A DNA stretch of 64,000 bases from Mesonia sp. HuA40 (GCF_008017835.1 NZ_VRLT01000059.1:372001-436000); one strand, 5' to 3'; shown: positions 47,807 to 58,255, counted from the first letter of the stretch. The notes: generated from the letters alone by a model not told the origin. Translations and numbers: made by a program.

Positions 47807-49804
47807 ATGGCTAAACAACAACAGCAAAAAAATCAGCCACAAGGCAAAAAACCTAAATTTAATTCTTATTGGATTTATATAGGTATTATTCTTATATTTT
47901 TGGGTATTAACTTTTTTAGCGGAGGGGGCTTTAATGAACCCGAAAAAATAAGTCCGGCTAAATTTGAAGAAATCCTTAAGAATGGAAATATCAAGAAATT
48001 GGTGGTTATTCGGAATGTTCAAAAAGCTAATGTATACCTTACACCCGAGGCGGAAGAATCGCTAGCAAAAAAAGGCAAAGATAACCCTGGTGTATTGGCT
48101 GTAGGGGAAACCCCACACTACACAGTAAACTTTGGAAGTCTTGAAAAATTTCAGGAGGATATTGAAAGAATTGAAAAAGAATATGATGTCGAAGCAAATA
48201 TTTCCTTTGAAACCGAAAGCAATATTTGGGGGGAGTTATTATGGACACTCCTGCCCTTTATTCTTATCATCGGGTTGTGGATTTTTATAATGAGACGAAT
48301 GAGCGGAGGTGGAGCCGGTGGCCCTGGTGGTCAGATTTTTAACATCGGTAAATCTAAAGCAAAATTATTTGACCAAAATACAGATGTAAAGGTGTCTTTT
48401 AAAGATGTAGCCGGTCTAGAAGGAGCAAAAGAAGAAGTGCAAGAAATTGTTGACTTTTTAAAGCAGCCAGAAAAATATACATCATTAGGAGGCAAAATAC
48501 CTAAGGGTGCCCTTTTGGTTGGTCCTCCAGGAACAGGTAAAACTTTATTGGCTAAGGCAGTGGCAGGAGAAGCCAAAGTGCCGTTTTACTCTTTATCTGG
48601 ATCTGATTTTGTTGAGATGTTTGTAGGGGTTGGAGCTTCACGTGTGCGAGATTTGTTCAAGCAAGCAAAAGAAAAATCACCTTCAATCATTTTCATAGAC
48701 GAAATTGATGCCATTGGTAGGGCAAGAGGTAAAAACAATTTTTCTGGTTCTAATGACGAAAGAGAAAACACCCTGAACCAATTGCTTACTGAAATGGATG
48801 GTTTTGGCACCAATACCAATGTTATTGTTCTAGCCGCAACCAACCGAGCAGATGTTCTTGACAAAGCTCTTATGCGAGCTGGTCGATTTGATAGGCAAAT
48901 CTACGTAGACCTACCCGACTTAAGAGAGCGTAAAGAAATTTTCGAAGTACATCTTAGACCATTAAAACGTCTAGATGATGAATTAGATATTGAATTCCTA
49001 GCCAAACAAACACCAGGCTTCTCTGGAGCAGATATTGCCAACGTTTGTAATGAAGCTGCGCTTATTGCTGCTAGAAAAGGAAAAAAAGCGGTAGGTAAAC
49101 AAGATTTCTTAGATGCTGTAGATCGAATAGTAGGCGGGCTAGAGAAAAAGAATAAAATTATTACACCAGAAGAGAAAAAGACCATCGCTTATCATGAAGC
49201 AGGACACGCCACAGTAAGTTGGATGCTAGAGCACGCAGCTCCTTTGGTTAAAGTTACCATTGTTCCTAGAGGCCAATCTCTTGGAGCGGCTTGGTATCTC
49301 CCAGAAGAACGCCTAATAGTTAGACCAGAACAAATGCTTGATGAAATGTGTGCAACTATGGGTGGTCGTGCAGCCGAGAAAGTAATATTTAATAAAATTT
49401 CTACCGGAGCTTTAAGCGACCTTGAAAAAGTGACTAAACAAGCCAAAGCCATGGTTACCGTGTACGGATTAAATGAAAAAATAGGTAATCTAACCTATTA
49501 CGATTCCAGTGGACAATCTGAGTACACCTTTACAAAACCATACAGCGAAAAAACCTCAGAATTAATCGATAAAGAAATTTCTAATATTATTGAAGTTCAA
49601 TACCAACGAGCTATTGATTTGCTAGAGCAACACAAGGAGAAACTAAGCGAACTAGCCGAAATACTATTAGAAAAAGAAGTGATCTTTAAAGATGATCTAG
49701 AGAAGATTTTTGGGGAAAGACCCTTTGCTAAAAAAGATAGCAAAGTTGTTGAAAAACCCTCCGAAGAATTCTATAAAGAGCAAAAAGAAGAGTCTACTAA
49801 GTAA
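47807..49804 (+). CDS. ftsH: ATP-dependent zinc metalloprotease FtsH
   Basis: The membrane-anchored AAA+ protease that degrades damaged membrane proteins and selected soluble regulators. It has 665 residues: a first membrane helix (about 20-38), a periplasmic segment, a second helix (about 145-162), the AAA+ domain with Walker A GPPGTGKT (239-246), [12 protein letters not shown] and the SRH region, and the protease domain with HEAGH (463-467). The Lys/Glu-rich tail is unremarkable. A very strong terminator follows, separating it from the LUD and lipid genes, which have their own promoter box. Confidence 0.97.
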   Translation: MAKQQQQKNQPQGKKPKFNSYWIYIGIILIFLGINFFSGGGFNEPEKISPAKFEEILKNGNIKKLVVIRNVQKANVYLTPEAEESLAKKGKDNPGVLAVGETPHYTVNFGSLEKFQEDIERIEKEYDVEANISFETESNIWGELLWTLLPFILIIGLWIFIMRRMSGGGAGGPGGQIFNIGKSKAKLFDQNTDVKVSFKDVAGLEGAKEEVQEIVDFLKQPEKYTSLGGKIPKGALLVGPPGTGKTLLAKAVAGEAKVPFYSLSGSDFVEMFVGVGASRVRDLFKQAKEKSPSIIFIDEIDAIGRARGKNNFSGSNDERENTLNQLLTEMDGFGTNTNVIVLAATNRADVLDKALMRAGRFDRQIYVDLPDLRERKEIFEVHLRPLKRLDDELDIEFLAKQTPGFSGADIANVCNEAALIAARKGKKAVGKQDFLDAVDRIVGGLEKKNKIITPEEKKTIAYHEAGHATVSWMLEHAAPLVKVTIVPRGQSLGAAWYLPEERLIVRPEQMLDEMCATMGGRAAEKVIFNKISTGALSDLEKVTKQAKAMVTVYGLNEKIGNLTYYDSSGQSEYTFTKPYSEKTSELIDKEISNIIEVQYQRAIDLLEQHKEKLSELAEILLEKEVIFKDDLEKIFGERPFAKKDSKVVEKPSEEFYKEQKEESTK

Positions 49805-49833
49805 ATAGACTGATTTTATGCTTCTATAAACAC

Positions 49834-49874
49834 AAAAAAACTTGATTTATCACGTGTATAAATCAAGTTTTTTT
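49834..49874. terminator. Strong terminator after ftsH
   Basis: A 17-bp perfect stem (49834-49850 and 49858-49874) whose central part is ACTTGATTTAT, with loop CACGTGT and seven T in the right arm. The last T is also the first base of the next promoter box. Confidence 0.9.
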
Positions 49875-49881
49875 ATCTTTG
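49874..49881 (+). promoter_or_regulatory. -7 promoter box of the LUD-cdsA-psd unit (TATCTTTG)
   Basis: An exact TAnnTTTG that begins inside the T-run of the ftsH terminator; the ATG is at 49916. Confidence 0.55.
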
Positions 49882-49915
49882 AACGAGATGCTATTAAACG
49901 TTTGTTAACACGTAT

Positions 49916-50527
49916 ATGAACTTATTTCGTAAACTTATTGGTTATGTGACTTCTGCCAAAACAGAAGAAGATCAAAAACACAACAAAAACCAAAGCAAAT
50001 TCATGCCGGAGGAAGAACTTCCCACCGACGAAAGCTTTATGATTAAGTTTAAAGAAAATGGCGGTAAGTTTCTTTATTGTACAGATGAGCAAGAAATGCA
50101 AGAAACTTTTGGATTAATTTTAAAAGAGAATAATTGGCATGAAGAAGAGGTTATTTGCTTTGACCAAGAGCTCCAAAACAAATTAACACACTTTAATTTA
50201 AACTACACTAATCAAAAAGAAGCCACCTTCTTTATATCGGGATGTGAGTACTTAATTGGCAATACTGGTGCCTTACTTATATCATCAAACCAAATAAAAG
50301 AAAAGAAACTTGCAAGTTTACCCAATAACTTCATAATTATTGCACGCACAAGCCAATTGATTAATAGTATTGGCGAAGGCTTATCTGGCATAAAGAATAA
50401 AAGTAAAAACCGGATTCCTACCAATATCACCACTATAAAAACCTTTGGCGAAAATCAAGAAAACGATTTCCTGAATTACGGAAGTACATCTAAAAACCTA
50501 TATTTGCTGCTTGTAGAAGATTTGTAA
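49916..50527 (+). CDS. LUD domain protein
   Basis: A protein of 203 residues of the LUD (LutB/LutC) domain family. Landmarks are the segment EYLIGNTGALLISSNQ, the usual nucleotide-site pattern of the family, and FIIIARTSQLI. LutC takes part in lactate oxidation in other bacteria, but lutA and lutB are not here and flavobacteria often carry this lone LUD gene beside ftsH; a lactate role is therefore doubtful. cdsA follows after 5 bases. Confidence 0.85.
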   Translation: MNLFRKLIGYVTSAKTEEDQKHNKNQSKFMPEEELPTDESFMIKFKENGGKFLYCTDEQEMQETFGLILKENNWHEEEVICFDQELQNKLTHFNLNYTNQKEATFFISGCEYLIGNTGALLISSNQIKEKKLASLPNNFIIIARTSQLINSIGEGLSGIKNKSKNRIPTNITTIKTFGENQENDFLNYGSTSKNLYLLLVEDL

Positions 50528-50532
50528 ATCGC

Positions 50533-51357
50533 ATGAAAGAGACCCTCACCCGCGCCTTGTCTGGTGCATTATATGTTATACTTTTATTGGTAGTTTTATG
50601 GCTGCCAGACCCCTATCTCTTTAAAGGATTGTTTTTCATTTTTGGGTTATTTGGCGTATATGAATTGCAAAAACTACTAGGATTAAAAAGCTATTTATCC
50701 TACCTGATTTTTGTTGTATTTTACTTGTTTTTCTCTGTGCTGGATAGTGGTACATATCTACCAAGCAGTACGCTTATACTCAACACCCTGTTAGTACTTA
50801 CCCTACTTATTAAATCGCTCTTATTAAGAGATTTAGTTATTGTGAGTAGAATACCTCTTTTTGAGGAAAAAAAATACCTAGTGGTTATTTTTTACCTAAT
50901 CTCATCGTTTATTTTTATTACGCGTATTCCTTTTTTTAACGGTGATTATGAACCTTTACTGCTTCTTGGAATTTTTATAATGATTTGGACCAACGATACA
51001 TTTGCTTATTTAGTGGGTAAAAGCATAGGTAAACGCAAGTTATTTGAACGCATTTCGCCTAAGAAAACAGTCGAAGGTTTCCTTGGCGGATTTATTTTTA
51101 CGCTTATTGCAGCTATTATTCTAGCCAATTATTTACCACTACTAACTTCAGCACAATGGATGATTTTAGGTGCCCTATCTTCAATATTCGGGACTTGGGG
51201 AGATTTGATCCAATCAAAACTAAAACGGCAAGCTGGTGTTAAAGATAGTGGAAATTTAATGCCAGGCCACGGCGGCATTTTAGATCGTTTGGATAGTATA
51301 CTTTATACTGCTACATTTGCATATACCTATTTATATTTTATAAAATATGTTTCATAA
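50533..51357 (+). CDS. cdsA: Phosphatidate cytidylyltransferase
   Basis: Makes CDP-diacylglycerol from phosphatidate and CTP in the inner membrane. It has 274 residues and about seven to eight membrane helices. The family signature is near the C-terminus: SKLKRQAGVKDSGNLMPGHGGILDRLDS (seen around QAGVKDSGNLMPGHGG), and WTNDTFAYLVGKSIGKRK is also typical. Its last 11 bases overlap the start of psd, so the two lipid genes are coupled. Confidence 0.95.
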   Translation: MKETLTRALSGALYVILLLVVLWLPDPYLFKGLFFIFGLFGVYELQKLLGLKSYLSYLIFVVFYLFFSVLDSGTYLPSSTLILNTLLVLTLLIKSLLLRDLVIVSRIPLFEEKKYLVVIFYLISSFIFITRIPFFNGDYEPLLLLGIFIMIWTNDTFAYLVGKSIGKRKLFERISPKKTVEGFLGGFIFTLIAAIILANYLPLLTSAQWMILGALSSIFGTWGDLIQSKLKRQAGVKDSGNLMPGHGGILDRLDSILYTATFAYTYLYFIKYVS

Positions 51358-51997
51358 AGAAGGTTTTAAAATTCTGGGTGTAAGCGCTGCCCTATTTTTA
51401 GCGATTAATATCGCGAGCTTGACACTCCTCTCAACCACGTGGGTAAAATTGCTTATTTTTCTCGTATCGCTGTTTTTTTTCATTATAGTCGCTCAGTTTT
51501 TTAGAAATCCCAAAAGAAATACCTCTATAGATAGTAGTACCGTTGTTTCTCCCGTAGATGGTAAAGTAGTAGTAATTGAGGAGGTTTACGAAAAAGAATA
51601 TTTTAAAGAAAAAAGAATTCAGGTTTCGGTATTTATGTCGCCAATTAACGTTCACGTGACTCGTTACCCTATAGGCGGAAAAGTGGTTTTTAGCAAATAT
51701 CATCCGGGAAAGTTTCTTGTTGCTTGGCATCCAAAATCTTCAGAAGAAAATGAAAGAACCACAGTAGTCGTAAAAAACCAAAACATAGGTGAGGTTTTAT
51801 ATAGACAGATAGCTGGGGCACTGGCAAAACGAATTGTAAATTATGCTAAAGAAGGAGATACAGCGAAACAAGGAAGCGATAGCGGATTTATAAAATTTGG
51901 CTCACGAGTTGATTTATTTTTACCCTTGGGAACACCTATACATGTCGAATTAAACGAAAAGGTACGCGGAGGAGAATCTATAATAGCTAAAATTTAA
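51347..51997 (+). CDS. psd: Phosphatidylserine decarboxylase family protein
   Basis: Makes phosphatidylethanolamine. It has 216 residues, the short (PSD-B/archaeal-like) class. After two N-terminal hydrophobic helices (about 8-50) come VSPVDGKVV, FMSPINVHVTR and the self-cleavage site FGSRVD, where Ser186 would become the pyruvoyl group after cleavage from Gly185. It overlaps cdsA by 11 bases and is followed by the acyl-CoA-binding protein after 6 bases. Confidence 0.93.
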   Translation: MFHKEGFKILGVSAALFLAINIASLTLLSTTWVKLLIFLVSLFFFIIVAQFFRNPKRNTSIDSSTVVSPVDGKVVVIEEVYEKEYFKEKRIQVSVFMSPINVHVTRYPIGGKVVFSKYHPGKFLVAWHPKSSEENERTTVVVKNQNIGEVLYRQIAGALAKRIVNYAKEGDTAKQGSDSGFIKFGSRVDLFLPLGTPIHVELNEKVRGGESIIAKI

Positions 51998-52003
51998 CTG
52001 GAT

Positions 52004-52288
52004 ATGACCCAGAAAATGTCTCAAGAAGAGCTAGACAAGTCTTTTATGGAAGCTTACAATAAAGCTCGAAAGACCAAGTTGCGCTTCCCTCCCGACTTGA
52101 TGCTAGAGTTTTATGCCTATTATAAAAAAGCCACCAGTGGTAGCAAGCGTTTTAACCATAAAGATGAGCATCAAGAAAAATTGATTACTGCATTTAAAAT
52201 GAACGCTCTATTTCAGGTTGAAAATTTAGAACCCAATCAAGCTAAATTAAAGTATATTGAAATGGTGAATAAGTATATTCCCCATTAA
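52004..52288 (+). CDS. Acyl-CoA-binding protein
   Basis: A cytoplasmic four-helix protein of 94 residues that binds long-chain acyl-CoA. The ACBP hallmarks are present: the second-helix segment DLMLEFYAYYKKATSG with the ligand-binding Tyr and Lys, and KYIEMVNKY near the end. The Trp-rich third helix of eukaryotic ACBP is replaced by AFKMNALFQVENL. It closes the lipid operon and fits its metabolic theme. Confidence 0.9.
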   Translation: MTQKMSQEELDKSFMEAYNKARKTKLRFPPDLMLEFYAYYKKATSGSKRFNHKDEHQEKLITAFKMNALFQVENLEPNQAKLKYIEMVNKYIPH

Positions 52289-52385
52289 AAAATTAGCTCC
52301 TAAATTTAATAGGTTAAATAAATACAGAAAAGAGGCTCAAAACAAAATAATTCGTACTTTGTGAGTTATAAAATGCCTGTATTTG

Positions 52386-55300
52386 ATGGAATCAACTTTT
52401 ACAAGTTATGCCGAGCCTTTAAAGCCGCAAATTATAGCTATAGGAGCCAGTGCCGGTGGTCTCGAAACGCTACAAAATTTCTTTAGAAATCTTCCGAAAT
52501 CTGATATAAACGCCTATGTAATAATTCAGCATCTCTCCCCCAATTTTGAAAGTATGATGGCAGAGTTGCTAGAAAAATTCACCCATCTTACAATAAAAAA
52601 AATTGAAGATAAAGAATGTATAAAGCCTAAGCATATTTACCTCATCCCTCCACAAAATAACGCAGAGATTATAAACGGTTGTTTTAAGCTTTTAGCTAAA
52701 CCGAAGGGAAATACCATGAATTTCCCAATAGACATTTTTTTTAACTCCCTCGCGAAGTACAAAAAAGAAAAAGCAATTGGAATTATCCTAAGTGGAACGG
52801 GTAGTGATGGCACACGTGGCCTTAAATCCATAAAAGAAGGTGAAGGATTAATTATGGTTCAAGATCCTGAAGAAGCTAAATTCGATGGCATGCCAAGAAG
52901 TGCTATAAAGACTGGCTTAGCTGATTTTATTCTACCAGTAGATCAAATGGGACAAGAGCTTAGGCATTTCATTCAAAACAGTTTTGCAAACCCCTTATTG
53001 AAATATCAAGAAGTTGAATACGACAAGGAAGCTATAAAAGAAATTCTACATTTGGTAGATCAAAAAACACATTTAGATTTTTCTAATTATAAATATGCAA
53101 CGCTTTCAAGAAGGCTCATTAGAAGGTTCCAAGTTTGCAAGTGCAAGTCATTTCATGAGTACCTAAATTATGTAGAAGAAAACCAAGAGGAGTTACATTT
53201 ACTCGCTAGAGAATTCTTGATTGGAGTGACGGAATTTTTTAGAGACGAAGAAGTGTGGGTAAAATTGCAAGATGAAATTATACCTATGGTGGTTGCAAAA
53301 CTAAAACCACAAGACACTTTAAAAATTTGGGACATAGCTTGCAGCACTGGAGAAGAAACCTATTCGATTGCTATGCTCATAAACGAGGAGATTGAGCACC
53401 AAGAAAAAGATGTCAAAGTTAAAATTTTCGCTACAGATGTATCTCAGGAATTTTTAAATATTGCTAGTACAGGTGTTTATCCCGAAAGCATTGCCGCCGG
53501 AATTGACCCTTATTTATTGAATAAATATTTTACGCATACACATCAAGGTTATAGAGTGATTGAAAAAATTAGAAATCACATAATTTTCTCTCAACATAAT
53601 CTTTTAAAAAATCCCCCTTTCGGGCAAATGGAAATGGTTTTCTGTAGAAATTTACTTATCTATTTCCAGAATAAAATACAAAATCAAAGCCTAGATATTA
53701 TTCATTATTGTTTAAATAAAGAGGGGTTTTTAATCTTAGGCACAAGTGAAACCCTTCATTCTCATAATGAACACTTTAAATATGTTGATCGCAAATTAAG
53801 AATTTTTCAAAATCAAAATCCAACAGGAAGATTACAAAACACCCCTGATCTTAGGAACAATACTCAAAAAATGATTAAAACCACGCCCAAAAGTGATACT
53901 TCTATAATTCAGCATTCAACACGTAATAAAACTAAAAATAATTTACAGTTTTTAGATCTTTTCAATGAGTTGATTTTAGAACAATTCAACTCAGCCGCCG
54001 TATATATCGATGATGAATTTACTATCCTTCAAGGCATAGGAGATTTTAAGCGATATGCTCAATTACCCAAAAAAGGATTTAGCGTCAACCTATTAGATAT
54101 GTTGAATGATAGTCTTAAAAAGTTAATAAAATCTGGGGTGTATAAAGCTAGAAAAACCAGAGAAATGCAGCTATTTTCTCAATTGAAAGTAGGAGATTTA
54201 ACCGAGGATAAAACGGTGAAATTAATCATTAAACCTATAGAAAATCTAGAAGGTAACTCCTCTACTCATTTTATTATCTGCTTTGCTGAAGAGGAATTTG
54301 ATAAAAATCAAAAGGCTACTAGAATTGAAGTCAGCAACCAAACTGTTGAACAAGAATATATAAAGCAGTTAGAGGAAGAATTAAAAGATGTAAAACTTGA
54401 GCTTCAAACATCTTTATCTAATTTAGAGATTAGTAATGAAGAGCTTCAAGCCGCGAACGAAGAACTATTGGCTTCTAATGAGGAATTGCAAAGTACCAAT
54501 GAAGAATTGCAAAGCGTTAACGAGGAAATTAATACGGTAAATGCAGAAAATTTACAAAGGGTTGATGATCTCGAGCAACTAAATTCAGATATGAACAATT
54601 TACTAGAAAGCACCAATATAGGTACCATTTTTTTAGACAAAGAGTTATGTATCCGTAAATTCACACCTGCAATTAATAAACATTTTAATTTTATAGAAGG
54701 TGATATTGGACGTCCTATTCATCATTTTACTGGTGCTTTTAACAAACGATTCAAAAATAGAATTGTAGAAAAGTGTAAACACGTGTTGAAAAACGGTGGT
54801 GTAATCGAGAAAAAAATATTAACACAAGATGAGACAAATTATCTACAACGGGTTTCTCCATTCTTTGATTCTAATGGTAATAAAAATGGTGTAGTAATTA
54901 CTTATATTAACATAGAGTCTTTAGAAGAAGCTAAACGCAAACTAATGCTTAGCGAAAAAAGATTTAAATCATTTTACGAAGAAGACCCGGTAATGCATTT
55001 TAGTGTAGACCCAGTTACATCAAAAATAATTCATTGTAATCAAGAAGCTGCAGAAACCTTAGAATATGCTAGTAAGGAAGAATTAAAAAACATCAATTTC
55101 TTTAATCTTTACAAGAATAAGCAACAACTCAAGGCGCTTAAATTTGAAAAACTATTTAAAGAAGAAAGCCAGCTTAAAAATGTTGAGCTTGAAATATGTT
55201 CAAAAACAGGAAAAACCATTCCAATAATGCTTAATTTTACGGTAGAATATGATGAATTCGATAAGCCTATTCTTAACCGATTTACTTGTATAGATATAAC

Positions 55301-56027
55301 CGAACTTAAAAAAACACAAAAAGCCTTAAGCAAACAAAAGAAAAACCTAGAACGTACAAATAAAGATTTAGAGCAATTTGTGTCTATTTGCTCACATGAC
55401 TTACAAGAGCCTTTAGCCACAATTAAGTTTGCTAGCGATGTTATAAACAAAGTGTACGCTAAAGAATTAGATGAAAAAGCAAAAACCTATATTACCTATA
55501 TCGATCAAGCTTGCGACCGACTTTCAGAGCAGATCAAAGCATTGTTAGAACATTCTCGAATTGGTAGAAATTCTGAAAAAAAACTTATAGATACCCAAGA
55601 ACTGGTCGAAATTGTAAAATATGATTTGAGCAAGCGTATTAAAGAAACAAAGGCTAAGGTATTTGTAGGTGACTTACCAAAAATTAAGGGCTATGAGGTA
55701 GAGCTACGCCTACTTTTTCAAAATTTGTTAAGTAATGCGATAAAATATAAAGATAAAAATCGCGACCCAGAAATTAGAATTTCTTCTTATCAAGATGGTA
55801 AATACCACGTCTTTTCAATTACAGATAATGGAATTGGTATACCTAAAGAAAATCAAAAACAAATTTTTGATATTTTCAACCGTGTGCCTACAGAAGAAAA
55901 ATACGAAGGAACCGGCGTAGGATTAGCTCACGTAGAAAAAATCATTAGCTTGCATAAAGGTAGTATTTGGGTAGATTCTCAACCAGGTGCAGGTAGTACA
56001 TTTTATTTTAAATTGAAAGAAAAGTAA
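52386..56027 (+). CDS. CheB-CheR-PAS-histidine kinase fusion protein
   Basis: A 1213-residue signalling protein from the ATG at 52386 (an upstream TTG adds one residue). Domains in order: CheB methylesterase (1-190) with the triad Ser22, His49, Asp141; CheR methyltransferase (about 205-470) with the AdoMet motif WDIACSTGEETYSIAML; a heptad coiled coil built on NEELQ repeats (about 660-730); two PAS domains (about 735-845 and 855-970); HisKA with His1004 in CSHDLQEPL; and an HATPase domain with NLLSNAIKY, DNGIGIP and GTGVGL. There is no CheB receiver domain. No chemoreceptor gene is nearby, so the CheB/CheR substrate is unknown. A near-consensus TACTTTG at 52355-52361 may be its promoter. It ends in frame with, and directly abutting, the phytochrome gene. 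Confidence 0.93.
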   Translation: MESTFTSYAEPLKPQIIAIGASAGGLETLQNFFRNLPKSDINAYVIIQHLSPNFESMMAELLEKFTHLTIKKIEDKECIKPKHIYLIPPQNNAEIINGCFKLLAKPKGNTMNFPIDIFFNSLAKYKKEKAIGIILSGTGSDGTRGLKSIKEGEGLIMVQDPEEAKFDGMPRSAIKTGLADFILPVDQMGQELRHFIQNSFANPLLKYQEVEYDKEAIKEILHLVDQKTHLDFSNYKYATLSRRLIRRFQVCKCKSFHEYLNYVEENQEELHLLAREFLIGVTEFFRDEEVWVKLQDEIIPMVVAKLKPQDTLKIWDIACSTGEETYSIAMLINEEIEHQEKDVKVKIFATDVSQEFLNIASTGVYPESIAAGIDPYLLNKYFTHTHQGYRVIEKIRNHIIFSQHNLLKNPPFGQMEMVFCRNLLIYFQNKIQNQSLDIIHYCLNKEGFLILGTSETLHSHNEHFKYVDRKLRIFQNQNPTGRLQNTPDLRNNTQKMIKTTPKSDTSIIQHSTRNKTKNNLQFLDLFNELILEQFNSAAVYIDDEFTILQGIGDFKRYAQLPKKGFSVNLLDMLNDSLKKLIKSGVYKARKTREMQLFSQLKVGDLTEDKTVKLIIKPIENLEGNSSTHFIICFAEEEFDKNQKATRIEVSNQTVEQEYIKQLEEELKDVKLELQTSLSNLEISNEELQAANEELLASNEELQSTNEELQSVNEEINTVNAENLQRVDDLEQLNSDMNNLLESTNIGTIFLDKELCIRKFTPAINKHFNFIEGDIGRPIHHFTGAFNKRFKNRIVEKCKHVLKNGGVIEKKILTQDETNYLQRVSPFFDSNGNKNGVVITYINIESLEEAKRKLMLSEKRFKSFYEEDPVMHFSVDPVTSKIIHCNQEAAETLEYASKEELKNINFFNLYKNKQQLKALKFEKLFKEESQLKNVELEICSKTGKTIPIMLNFTVEYDEFDKPILNRFTCIDITELKKTQKALSKQKKNLERTNKDLEQFVSICSHDLQEPLATIKFASDVINKVYAKELDEKAKTYITYIDQACDRLSEQIKALLEHSRIGRNSEKKLIDTQELVEIVKYDLSKRIKETKAKVFVGDLPKIKGYEVELRLLFQNLLSNAIKYKDKNRDPEIRISSYQDGKYHVFSITDNGIGIPKENQKQIFDIFNRVPTEEKYEGTGVGLAHVEKIISLHKGSIWVDSQPGAGSTFYFKLKEK

Positions 56028-58217
56028 TTGAAAAAGGACAAAGACATTATTTTATCCAATTGTGATCGTGAGCCTATACATTTAATCAATCACATTCAGC
56101 CTTTTGGCACGCTGTTAGTTCTTGATAAAGAATCCTTAAAGGTAATTCAATGCGCAAAAAATGCATCGGAATACTTAGCCTTTATGGAATCATTTATCGG
56201 TAAAAAAATTAGCTTCTTAATAGGAAAAGAACTAGAGCAAAGCATTGCAAATTTTAATCTTGGCAGTAAAAATCGTCTTGAATTTAGTGGAAAAGTTAAT
56301 GCTACCCAATTTTCTTTTGTTGCTTATAAAACCAAACAAGGCATTTTACTTGAAGTAGAACGATTTACCATTTCAGACCCTATTGAGCTTCAAGATCAAT
56401 TAACTACCATAACAGAAGCTTTGGGTTCTTCAGATTCTGCACTTGAAGCATGCCAAAATGCCGCAAACATAGTTAGTAAAATATTTAATTACGATCGTGT
56501 ATTAGTGTACCGCTTTAATAAAGATTGGAATGGTGAAGTCATAGCAGAATGCAAACAAAAAAACCAAACAAGCTGGCTAGGATTACATTATCCTGCCACC
56601 GATATTCCTCAACCAGCAAGGGCTTTATTTTTAAAACAAAAAATACGCATAATTGCAGATGTAGACTATCAGCCCATTGCCATTACGCCCCAATTAAACC
56701 CTACAGATCAAAAAATAGTAGATCTCAGTAATTCAGAACTCAGAGGGGTTTCTCCAGTACATCTACAATACTTAAAAAATATGGGGGTAAATGCATCGCT
56801 TACTACCTCTATAATTATCGAAGGAAAATTATGGGGACTTATAACTTGTCATCACAGTGCTCCTAAATCTATAAACCGTACACAAAGGCAATTGTGCAGT
56901 ATATTGGTAGAAATATTTACGAATAAAATTAATAGCCTCAATTACAAAGCCGCTATAAAGGCCAACCAAGAAAGAAGTAAAATTGTAGAGCAATTAAAAT
57001 TTCAAATAGACCAGGAAAAAGATTGGTCAAATGCTTTTTTGAGTCAAGCTGATAATTTGTTAGATCTATTCAATGCCCAAGCTCTAATCATCCTGCAAAA
57101 AAATAGAACTCAAATCATTGGTGAAAAAATCAATAAAGATTTTCAAATTAGAATTTCACAATTTTTAAAGCATCAAAAATCGGGTAGAATTGTTTCTTCT
57201 AAATTGAGTTTAGATTATCCAAAATATTTTACAGCGGCTGATTCTTGGGCTGGACTTTTATCATTAAATTTGAATGGGGAGCAAAACAATACTATCGTTT
57301 GGCTTCGAAAAGAAAAAATACAACAAGTCAACTGGGGTGGTAAACCCAAGAAACCCGAAAAAATTATTGATGGTATTGCTTACTTAAACCCTAGAACTTC
57401 TTTCGCAAAATGGTCAAAACAGGTTAAAGGCCATAGCGAAGAATGGAGTGAAGAGAATTTGAAATCAATCAAAATCATCAAAGAGCTATTGCAAAATCAT
57501 TTGCTCCAACAGCAGCAAAATAAAATTAGAACGCTCAATAAAAGGTTAAAGCAAAACAACAAGGATCTCAAGGCATTTAGTTATAGCGTCTCTCACGATT
57601 TGCGCTCCCCTCTAAGGGGGATTGAAGGTTTTACTAATATGCTTTTAGAAAAACCCAAAATTGATGCGTCTACAAAACAAATCGGAAATAAAATACTGCA
57701 CTCTGTTGATTCAATGAACAATCTCATCGATGGCATTTTGAAATTGGCCACCCTCAACTTGAAGGAAATCAAAGGGCAAAACATCAAGGTGCGCGATTTA
57801 GTGCTGGGGTACCTAGAAGAGATCAATTTCTCAAATCAAGAAGGCATCCGCATTCAGATTGAAGAGGAAATTCCAGACCTTACTGGAGATTTCATTTTAA
57901 TTAAACAAGTCTTTACCAATTTAATTGATAATGCGTTAAAATATACCCAGCATAAAAAAGATGCCAAAATAGTTATTGGTTATTCACCACAAAAAAACGC
58001 CTACTTCGTAAAAGACAATGGTATTGGGATTCACCCTTCGGCGCAAAAGAAAATTTTTAAATTATTTCAGCGTTCTAGTGCGGCGCTCAAAAATTTTGAA
58101 GGGGAAGGAATTGGTTTAGCTCTTGTAAAGAAAATAGTAAAAAAGCATAATGGCAAAATATTCATCGATTCCGAGCTAGATAAGTATAGCATTTTTTATA
58201 TACAACTACCAAGCTAG
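56028..58217 (+). CDS. Bacteriophytochrome histidine kinase
   Basis: A red/far-red photoreceptor of 729 residues that uses biliverdin. The start is the TTG at 56028, immediately after the preceding TAA; no later start would keep the chromophore Cys12 in SNCDREPIH. Domains: PAS-like (12-110), GAF (about 125-300) with DIP (Asp192-Pro194), SPVHLQYL (His245) and CHH (274-276), PHY (about 315-490) with the tongue motif PRTSF (455-459), HisKA with His523 in SHDLRSPLR, and HATPase with Asn635, DNGIG and EGIGLAL. Every residue needed for biliverdin attachment and kinase activity appears present. A regulator and a heme oxygenase follow. Confidence 0.95.
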   Translation: MKKDKDIILSNCDREPIHLINHIQPFGTLLVLDKESLKVIQCAKNASEYLAFMESFIGKKISFLIGKELEQSIANFNLGSKNRLEFSGKVNATQFSFVAYKTKQGILLEVERFTISDPIELQDQLTTITEALGSSDSALEACQNAANIVSKIFNYDRVLVYRFNKDWNGEVIAECKQKNQTSWLGLHYPATDIPQPARALFLKQKIRIIADVDYQPIAITPQLNPTDQKIVDLSNSELRGVSPVHLQYLKNMGVNASLTTSIIIEGKLWGLITCHHSAPKSINRTQRQLCSILVEIFTNKINSLNYKAAIKANQERSKIVEQLKFQIDQEKDWSNAFLSQADNLLDLFNAQALIILQKNRTQIIGEKINKDFQIRISQFLKHQKSGRIVSSKLSLDYPKYFTAADSWAGLLSLNLNGEQNNTIVWLRKEKIQQVNWGGKPKKPEKIIDGIAYLNPRTSFAKWSKQVKGHSEEWSEENLKSIKIIKELLQNHLLQQQQNKIRTLNKRLKQNNKDLKAFSYSVSHDLRSPLRGIEGFTNMLLEKPKIDASTKQIGNKILHSVDSMNNLIDGILKLATLNLKEIKGQNIKVRDLVLGYLEEINFSNQEGIRIQIEEEIPDLTGDFILIKQVFTNLIDNALKYTQHKKDAKIVIGYSPQKNAYFVKDNGIGIHPSAQKKIFKLFQRSSAALKNFEGEGIGLALVKKIVKKHNGKIFIDSELDKYSIFYIQLPS

Positions 58218-58229
58218 CTAATATTACTT

Positions 58230-58237
58230 TATATTTG
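58230..58237 (+). promoter_or_regulatory. -7 promoter box of the regulator-heme oxygenase pair (TATATTTG)
   Basis: An exact TAnnTTTG, 19 bases before the ATG at 58256. It would allow the regulator and heme oxygenase to be expressed apart from the two kinases. Confidence 0.5.
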
Positions 58238-58255
58238 TTTATAATTTGTTTTTAA

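Noticed and set aside
49192-49452. Several long minus-strand open frames inside ftsH (48331-49452)
   Set aside because: They mirror codon bias of the real gene; ftsH has all catalytic motifs on the plus strand.
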